Shown here piece by piece: positions 34,903 to 64,000 of a stretch of 64,000 nucleotides of DNA (the first letter of the stretch is position 1; each line of letters starts with the position of its first letter). Both the position numbers and the translations under genes were made by a program. Source of the DNA: Crambe crambe (taxonomy: Eukaryota > Porifera > Demospongiae > Poecilosclerida > Crambeidae); the NCBI GenBank assembly GCA_963924555.1, contig OZ004586.1, forward strand, positions 124,001 through 188,000, read 5' to 3'. The notes below the pieces were generated by a model. That model made no database searches. It was not told the DNA's origin and saw nothing but the letters and a program-made list of their open reading frames with translations.

Positions 34903-37900
34903 ATGTCCACAACAAGGACCAAGCACTTGTCCAGCAGCTCTTTCTCGCAGCAGCGCCGCGATCAGGGAAAAGACAGCGCACTGGTCGCAGGTCTGCTCAG
35001 CGACTTCGATCGACTGCTGGAGAACCAAGGCAGCGCCGATGTGGAGTTCCTGATCGATCAAGAAAGAGTAGCAGCACATAGATTAATCGTAGTGGCACGC
35101 TGCGACAGATACAGAACTAAGAAGCGTCTGAATAAACCTCCTTCCAACGAAAACACACCTCTCACCATACAACTAGGCAAGCACTTCTCTGCAGCTGCAG
35201 TCAGGGATGTGGTCCGCTATCTCTACACTGGAAAGGTGAGTAAAATCTTGGCTAGTAACCATCACTCAATGAGAACCTTGCCAAACAGTGTTAGCTATGT
35301 TTAGAGAGAGCTGTAATTGAAGGCTTGTAAGAACTGTAGCATTGAACATGAGGCTAGCTAGCTAGCTTGCTTGAAGCTTGTTTTCCACTCAATTAGAATA
35401 ACAGTAAAGAGGTGTTATAATGTTATAGAACTTAAGTGTGAACAAAATGTGAAATACTTAACAGACTCTTGAAAAGAAGATAACCATGATTTGGATCTGG
35501 ACATTAAACCCTCCAGCTGTGATTAATGAATGACTTATGAGAGTGTACTCATGTACTATGACTGGAGTATACTATACGTGTCTAGATACCTACCAATTGT
35601 GATCCATTACAAACACATGCTGTATTAGGGCAAGGTAGTCACATACGGTGCAGAACCTACAGATGTTTACCTAATGACCTGAAACCACACACATCTCACC
35701 CTTTCGGAGAGGGAGTTTAGTCTGTGGCTCACACACTCAGACAGTAGGCAGTATTCATAGAGGCTTGTGAATATCACTTGAGAAAAAAAAATTAAAATCA
35801 TGTCCTTTTATAATGGAGAGATTAGCATGTGAAATTCATTGGTTCTTTGCTATGAAAAAAATTTTTTTTTGTCTTTCAACATAAATCGATACCACTGATA
35901 AATGTCTCTCGATATCTGTATCTCTTTTAATAATAACTGAGTGGGTGTGGCCCCATGTGGGAGGCATTGTTTGGATGTCGACTCCATTAATGAATATCAA
36001 GTGCCATCAAAGCCACTCGGCAGCATCTGTTGGACAATTGTTCTCCCACAAGTTGACATGGTATAGCCCCCTCTTGACAGCCAGCGATAGGCCGCCACAC
36101 TTACATGTCCATCCATGAAAAACCCTGTGTAGAAACATGCCGAAGAGAGACATAAAGTACACACAGTATACTGACAGCCAGTGACAGGACATGTCCATGC
36201 ATGCTGCGACAGGACATGTCCATGCATGCTCTTGTATAGAAAAGGACATTGCCAATTCGAAGGGTCTGCTTTTGTGCTGAGATGAAAGGACTATGGGCTG
36301 TGGGTTGGTGTTAATGTTGGCCCGTCTAAACCACTCATTAGAGCTGACCTTACATGAATAAGGAGCTAATGGAGAATTGAGTTCATGGACTGAACTAAGA
36401 ACTACCAACAGAAGTATTACATCATACCAGAACTACTGGCTAGTTAGCTGTTCATCTCTTGTGATTCTGTCAACTTGATCCATTAAAGAAGCTATTAAAC
36501 ATCAGAACTGTTACTAGTTTTGAACTGTGCCAGCAACGAACCTTCCCACTTGTCTTGTCTTGCACCTTCTCAATTACTAAGAAAAATTTCAATGGCTGCT
36601 CATGTATCTAGGATCAGATGTAGCATATGCTGTATTCAGGAACAGATGTACATCGTTCATCTGCTACATCTTTTTTGTGGAACTGTGTTAGTGACAAGAG
36701 CCACCTGATTTAGGCATCAATTCAAATTCTATGTTTCTTCTTGGAAATACTTTATTGGTGACTAGGACCTATTGAAAACAAGCTCTCTTGGAAATTGAAA
36801 CAAGCTCTCTTGGAAATTGAAATTCCATTAAATTGATTTAGGCAACCCCTTGACTCATTACAGAGTGTCATTGGTTTATTTGGGGAATAGGAAATTAGGA
36901 GGGTAATGTCGCAATGTCTGAGGTTATCAAAATGTTTTCTCTTTCCTTATTTTCAAGATTTCCCTTCATAACGAAGCACCTTTCAGTTTGCTTCAAGTTT
37001 GTGCCGAGTTTGGCCTTCCCCTCCTCCAATCTTACCTCACCCGTCATGTGACCAGTCACCTGACCCCTGAAACGGTCTGTCAGACACTGGCAGGGGCCTC
37101 TTCGCTGATGAAGAGTTGTCGTGACGACTCGCTCAAGCTAGCCCTGAAGCAGATAGTGCAGGAGAGCAACTCGTATGTGATCACACACACAAGGTCTGTC
37201 ATAGAAGCCCGTGGGCATTTAAGTCTACCAAAGGAAACTTTCATAGGAATCATATCGAGTAATGCAGTAAGTGATCGTTTTCAAACAGAGGACATTCTTT
37301 AACCTCCTATTATTAGCTCTTAATTAATGAAGAGGAGGTGTGGCAGGCCGTGGTGCAGTGGGGACAACACAAGGCGGGAGTGGATCGATCATCAGACTCG
37401 TGGACAGAAGGGGAACGTTCCTCGATCAAGGATGCCCTGGAGGGGGTATTGGATCAAGTCAGACTCATGGACATCAGTAGTGATGTCTTTGCCAAAGAAG
37501 TGGAACCCACTGGTCTGTTGCCCATGGAGATGACGTTGGCCCGCTATCGTCATGCTGCCACCACGGGGGACAGGAAGGGAAGCGAGGGGAGAATCATGGG
37601 ACCATGTCCACGAGGAGGTGTGCAGGATCCATTTGCTGATACAGCAATATTGGCAGGGAAATTGGAATGGCAATTTCAGATTTTGGAATGGTATGCAAAT
37701 ATAATGAACGAAAATTAAAAATTAATCAAATTAATGATTTTGGAAACTTTCAGGATTGACTCGACAAGTTCACAACAATGTCCGACTCAAGACTGGGTGC
37801 TTCTGTATAGAGGTTCTAGAGATGGCTTCAACGCCCACCACTTTCATACCTCCTGTGACGACAAAGGCTCATCCATCACCGTCATCAAGGTGAGTCATCA

Positions 37901-38880
37901 AGGTGAAGGAGGAAGTAGTTACAAAGATGGTTTATTTAGTGACTAGGATCAGTGACGTGGTAATGTAATGTGTGGTTTCCATGGCTGGCCCTCAATTTGA
38001 ACTTTGACATTATGACTGAGAGTGATTCCTATTAAAACACCTAAATATAGACTCCTTAATTGCCTTAGGGGATCTCTCTGCAACAGTCAGGATTAGAACT
38101 CTTTTGAAATGATCTGATAAAATCTCAGACCATGGGAAGAGTTGATCAGCCATAATTATGATATGGCCTTTAAATAGATACATTCTTAAAGTGCAATGGG
38201 ATATAATATTATGATGTCAGACCAAAGCAAATTTTGATCAAACATTTGACCTTTTGACCTGGCAGACTGTAACAGTTATAGTGCAATTATATGTTATTAA
38301 ATGTGTCCTAATCCCCTTCACTTGGATAACTGCCATGCTACAAATTCTCAATGAGATTCATTCTATTTATTGCCTTCCCTACTTTGTCTTTTAGACTCCT
38401 GATGGGTGCTTGTTTGGTGGTTACACTGACATGAGTTGGACTAGTCGTTTCAAGAGAGGCAAATACATCAGCTCCCAAAACTCTTTCCTCTTCTCCCTCG
38501 TTGGCCCCATGGACACACCCCCTACCAAATTCCCCCTCCAGCAGCCCTCATACGCCATCAATAGCCACCCTGGGTAAGTCCCTCTGATTACATGTATAAT
38601 CATTCAATATACAACACCCTGGATTGTTTGCAGGATTGGTCCGATATTTGGTTCGGGTGCGGATCTGTTTGTCAGCAATGACTGTGACTCAAGTATGGAG
38701 TCCTATTCTCAACTGGGACACTCCTATGGTGACCCCGCCCTCCCTCTGGGTCACCTGACAGGTAAGCTACCCCCTTGAGGCTGGCTGGCCCAGCATTAAA
38801 TTTATCAAGTTCTCATTTTGTTTTTAGGAGAGCAATATTTCAATGTGGAAGACATTGAAGTTTTTGGAGTGTCAGCTTAA
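34903..38880 (+). CDS. BTB-BACK-TLDc domain protein
   Basis: The ATG at 34903 starts a Ser/Arg-rich leader and a BTB/POZ domain (SADVEFLIDQERVAAHRLIV, DVVRYLYTGK). After a 1.7-kb intron it continues ISLHNEAPFSLLQVC. A BACK-like helical region follows (36958-37690). The C-terminal TLDc domain (37754-38880) shows WVLLYRGSRDGFNAHHFHTSCD, DGCLFGGYTDMSW, PIFGSGADLFV and the ending EQYFNVEDIEVFGV. BTB domains dimerise and often bind Cullin-3. TLDc domains interact with V-ATPase and are tied to oxidative-stress resistance. Exons: 34903-35235, 36958-37266, 37317-37689, 37754-37889, 38395-38573, 38634-38761, 38828-38880. The gene converges on the RWDD2-like gene. Substrate and partner are unknown. Confidence 0.88.
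35236..36957 (+). other. 1.7-kb intron of the BTB-TLDc gene
   Basis: The longest intron of this gene, from donor AAG|gtgagt to acceptor tttcaag|ATTTCC. It contains a 25-bp tandem duplication with two GGACATGTCC palindromes (36187-36221) and a roughly 22-bp duplication (acaagctctcttggaaattg) near 36778-36825. ORFs in it are not convincing. Confidence 0.6.
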
Positions 38881-39055
38881 TAATACCATTAAGTCCCATT
38901 CCCATTCTGTCATATTTAGAACTGATTTGATCAGAATCAATCCCATTCCCATTCTGCCACATTCAGATTGAACTTCATCTCCCATTCTCACAACTTTTTA
39001 ACTTCTCAATTTTGTCATATCACCATCTCTTTCTGCACATCATCTGCCACTATTA

Positions 39056-39097
<42 letters not shown>
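39056..39097. repeat. (ATT)n microsatellite between convergent genes
   Basis: About 14 ATT units, 33 bp downstream of the RWDD2-like stop codon, in the shared 3' spacer with the BTB-TLDc gene. Confidence 0.9.
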
Positions 39098-39129
39098 GAA
39101 ATAGAATCTAATTTCCTGCAACTGAGCAT

Positions 39130-40114
39130 TTAGGAGTCAGTTGAATGAGCTTCAACCCCAAATAGGTCCTTGAAGATGTATTCTAGATTATGTTGTTTGA
39201 GGAAGGTGAGGAACTGGCCCATGTCCATGTGGGAGTGGTGACGAGTTCCCCTCACTTCAAAACTCAGCTCTCTAAAACCTTCCACCCTCCTTAATGACCC
39301 AACTTCTGCTGAAGGCTCCACTTCTCTCCTTCGACAGGCTATCGACTTCCAATTCCATCGCCTGAGGACACTGTAGAATTCATTTGTCTTGCGCACTGTC
39401 CCTTCTATACACACGACCCCAGGTTTCCCAGGGAGACAGAAGCCAGACAGCTCCAGCTCATCAGCCAAGGCTAGAATGTTTCTTCTTTTGGTCTGGCTGT
39501 AGATATGGTGCATGTATAACCACATTCGACAGAAGTGGGAATCTGGATTTTTATCATCAATAGATTCCGGATCCAATTTAGGGTCTGGATAGCATGGAAC
39601 TGGGAAGAAAGTGGCTGCATTGTCTCGAATCCATTCCACTATAGGCAGGAGACAGGCCTCCCCCAGAGGTAGTGTTTTCATGAAGGTATGAAGGTTAGAG
39701 TTCAGGTCATCCTGTGATCTCCTTTTGAGGTCTTCAGCATAAACATACACTTCAGGCAGGCAGTCTGGGTAACTGGTAAAGATCGTCAAGTGTAAAACCT
39801 ACTTCATTGTAGAACTTTCTAACCAACCTTGCTAGCAATCTGAGGGATATGTTTATAGTATGAGCAGCGGGTAATACTGATCTTGAAACACTTTCATCGT
39901 CATCATCAATATCTTCATCATCCGAATCTTGGTGGGCATTAACTGGAATATGAAGCACGCAAGATAAAGTCTTGGGAGGGTCTGGGGTGAGATGCTGGAG
40001 ATAAGCTGCTGCCTGTTCGTGTGAAGACCTGTCCTCTATCTCAAACTCGCCAGGCGAAGAGAACATGGACTCGAGCAACTCCAGCTCATCTGTTTGATCC
40101 TGGAGGTGTGTCAT
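39130..40114 (-). CDS. RWDD2: RWD domain-containing protein 2 (RWDD2A/B)-like
   Basis: The start MTHLQDQTDELELLESMFSS at 40114 opens an RWD domain. The downstream frame continues TIFTSYPDCLPEVYVYAEDL, where YPxxxPxxxxY is the RWD signature. The C-terminal DUF1115 part shows RMWLYMHHIYS, LSGFCLPGKPGVVCIEG, and MDMGQFLTFLKQH, and ends FGVEAHSTDS at 39130. All of this follows vertebrate RWDD2B as I recall it. The biochemical role of the family is poorly known. The two frames overlap between 39752 and 39830, so a very short intron (simplest GT-AG gap 39799-39823) or a frameshift must join them. An acidic insert (DSDDEDIDDDDES) sits in the RWD domain. Confidence 0.85.
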
Positions 40115-40815
40115 TTATTATGGTCACATGAAGAAAGCTAATAATTAATTAATAAGTGGGTGGGGCGCCGGCGATTTATTAGTTTTACTTCGCGGCGCCT
40201 ATACAATTTCTAAATTCGATTTTTGTGCAGTTTGCTCAATAAGTAAGAGCTAGCTAAAGCTGGAATTCGTACCTCTGAAGTTTAAAGTGGCAGTGTACGT
40301 GTTCCCATTCGAAGTGGATGAGTGGAAGAGTGGATAACTGATTACAAACTCTTCAGTAATACAAAGAGATCAGCCTAAACTACAAGCTGAGACAAGGCTT
40401 TGGGATTCAATGCTGGAACGCATCATACCATAGTGTTTCTCGCCATCCTGCAGAGCGACTTCATAGAAAAGCCGGATAAATTTAGGAGAAATCTAACTTT
40501 GAAACTCAAATCAAGGGAGAGAGAGCTCCGGACTAACGTGGTAGTTCGTCAAGGGCAAGGTGATAATACGTGCTAATTAAGTGCAGAACCAGTTGACAGT
40601 GTAGCTAACAGGCTGTGACAGTGGAGATCACTCAATCTGAACTGAAAAAGTCAAAGGAAAGAAAGCTACTCATCCAACTGTAAACTAAGCCAGTTACCAT
40701 AGTATTGTAACGACAGTGTGGGTGAGTGGGCGATAAGCTAAAACTGGTGGTTGGATGGTCTAACCTGAATGATTTATCTATGGGTAAGCTCTCTTCCTGA
40801 TTTCCAGAGGTAGTC
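40115..40815 (+). promoter_or_regulatory. Upstream region and probable 5' leader of the giant RhoGEF-kinase gene
   Basis: A 700-bp stretch between divergent start codons. It contains an inverted repeat GGCGCCG (40164-40170) and CGGCGCC (40193-40199) close to the RWDD2-like ATG. TCACATGA lies at about 40124. From about 40200 on the sequence looks like a non-coding leader, and an AG just before ATG 40816 (tttccagaggtagtc) suggests a leader intron end. No gene was recognised. Confidence 0.45.

Positions 40816-64000
<23,185 letters not shown>

Noticed and set aside
36520..36708. Plus-strand ORF in the BTB-TLDc intron
   Set aside because: No domain or homology recognised, no flanking splice signals in phase, and typical length for random ORFs.

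Overview
The window is nuclear DNA of a compact animal genome. It holds many-exon genes with short GT-AG introns, a few hundred bases or less between genes, and several head-to-head and tail-to-tail pairs. The gene content is metazoan: DNAJC13/RME-8, DIP2, a Trio/kalirin/obscurin-class RhoGEF, GORASP and RWDD2. Two tyrosine-kinase-like kinases are joined to coiled coils and interaction domains, and there is a BTB-TLDc protein. This mix with compact introns suggests an early-branching animal, most likely a sponge. The species is an inference; no marker gene proves it.

Layout. 12-74 (-) is the first coding exon of a GORASP/GRASP Golgi protein. It shares a CRE- and E-box-bearing divergent promoter with a CAP-Gly/EF-hand gene (277-3463, +). 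That gene converges on a kinase-coiled coil-Kelch gene (3555-6203, -). Upstream of the kinase is a decayed copy of the 3' end of DNAJC13 (6362-7014) next to a 219-bp MITE (7020-7238). Next is a paralogous kinase-coiled coil gene (7825-12832, -) whose C-terminal half is not Kelch but the catalytic-domain-less C-terminal region of the deubiquitinase USP47. Directly upstream lies intact DNAJC13 (12997-23727, -). So the unit 'kinase 5' half + spacer + DNAJC13 3' end' occurs twice.

DNAJC13 is divergent with DIP2 (23912-33368, +). Then come an intronless dihydrodiol dehydrogenase-like oxidoreductase (33691-34731, -), divergent with a BTB-BACK-TLDc gene (34903-38880, +), and an RWDD2-like gene (39130-40114, -). 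From 40816 to the window end runs one very large gene. Its order is SEC14, spectrin repeats, a long disordered linker, DH-PH, four SH3, DH-PH, SH3, Ig, FN3, kinase, Ig, FN3, and a second kinase-like domain that has lost both catalytic aspartates. This joins a Trio/kalirin front to an obscurin-like tandem-kinase tail.

Two genome-level patterns stand out. First, many tandem repeats sit exactly on splice sites: (CT)n or CT-rich tracts at 3' splice sites always with the pyrimidine strand as sense strand, and (GA)n, (GT)n or minisatellites containing a GTGAGT/GTAAGA donor at 5' splice sites. Second, the octamer TCACATGA/TCATGTGA occurs about 50 times by eye against about 2 expected, mostly in introns and often in close pairs. 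All CDS spans below run from first to last coding base and include introns; exon joins were made by hand.
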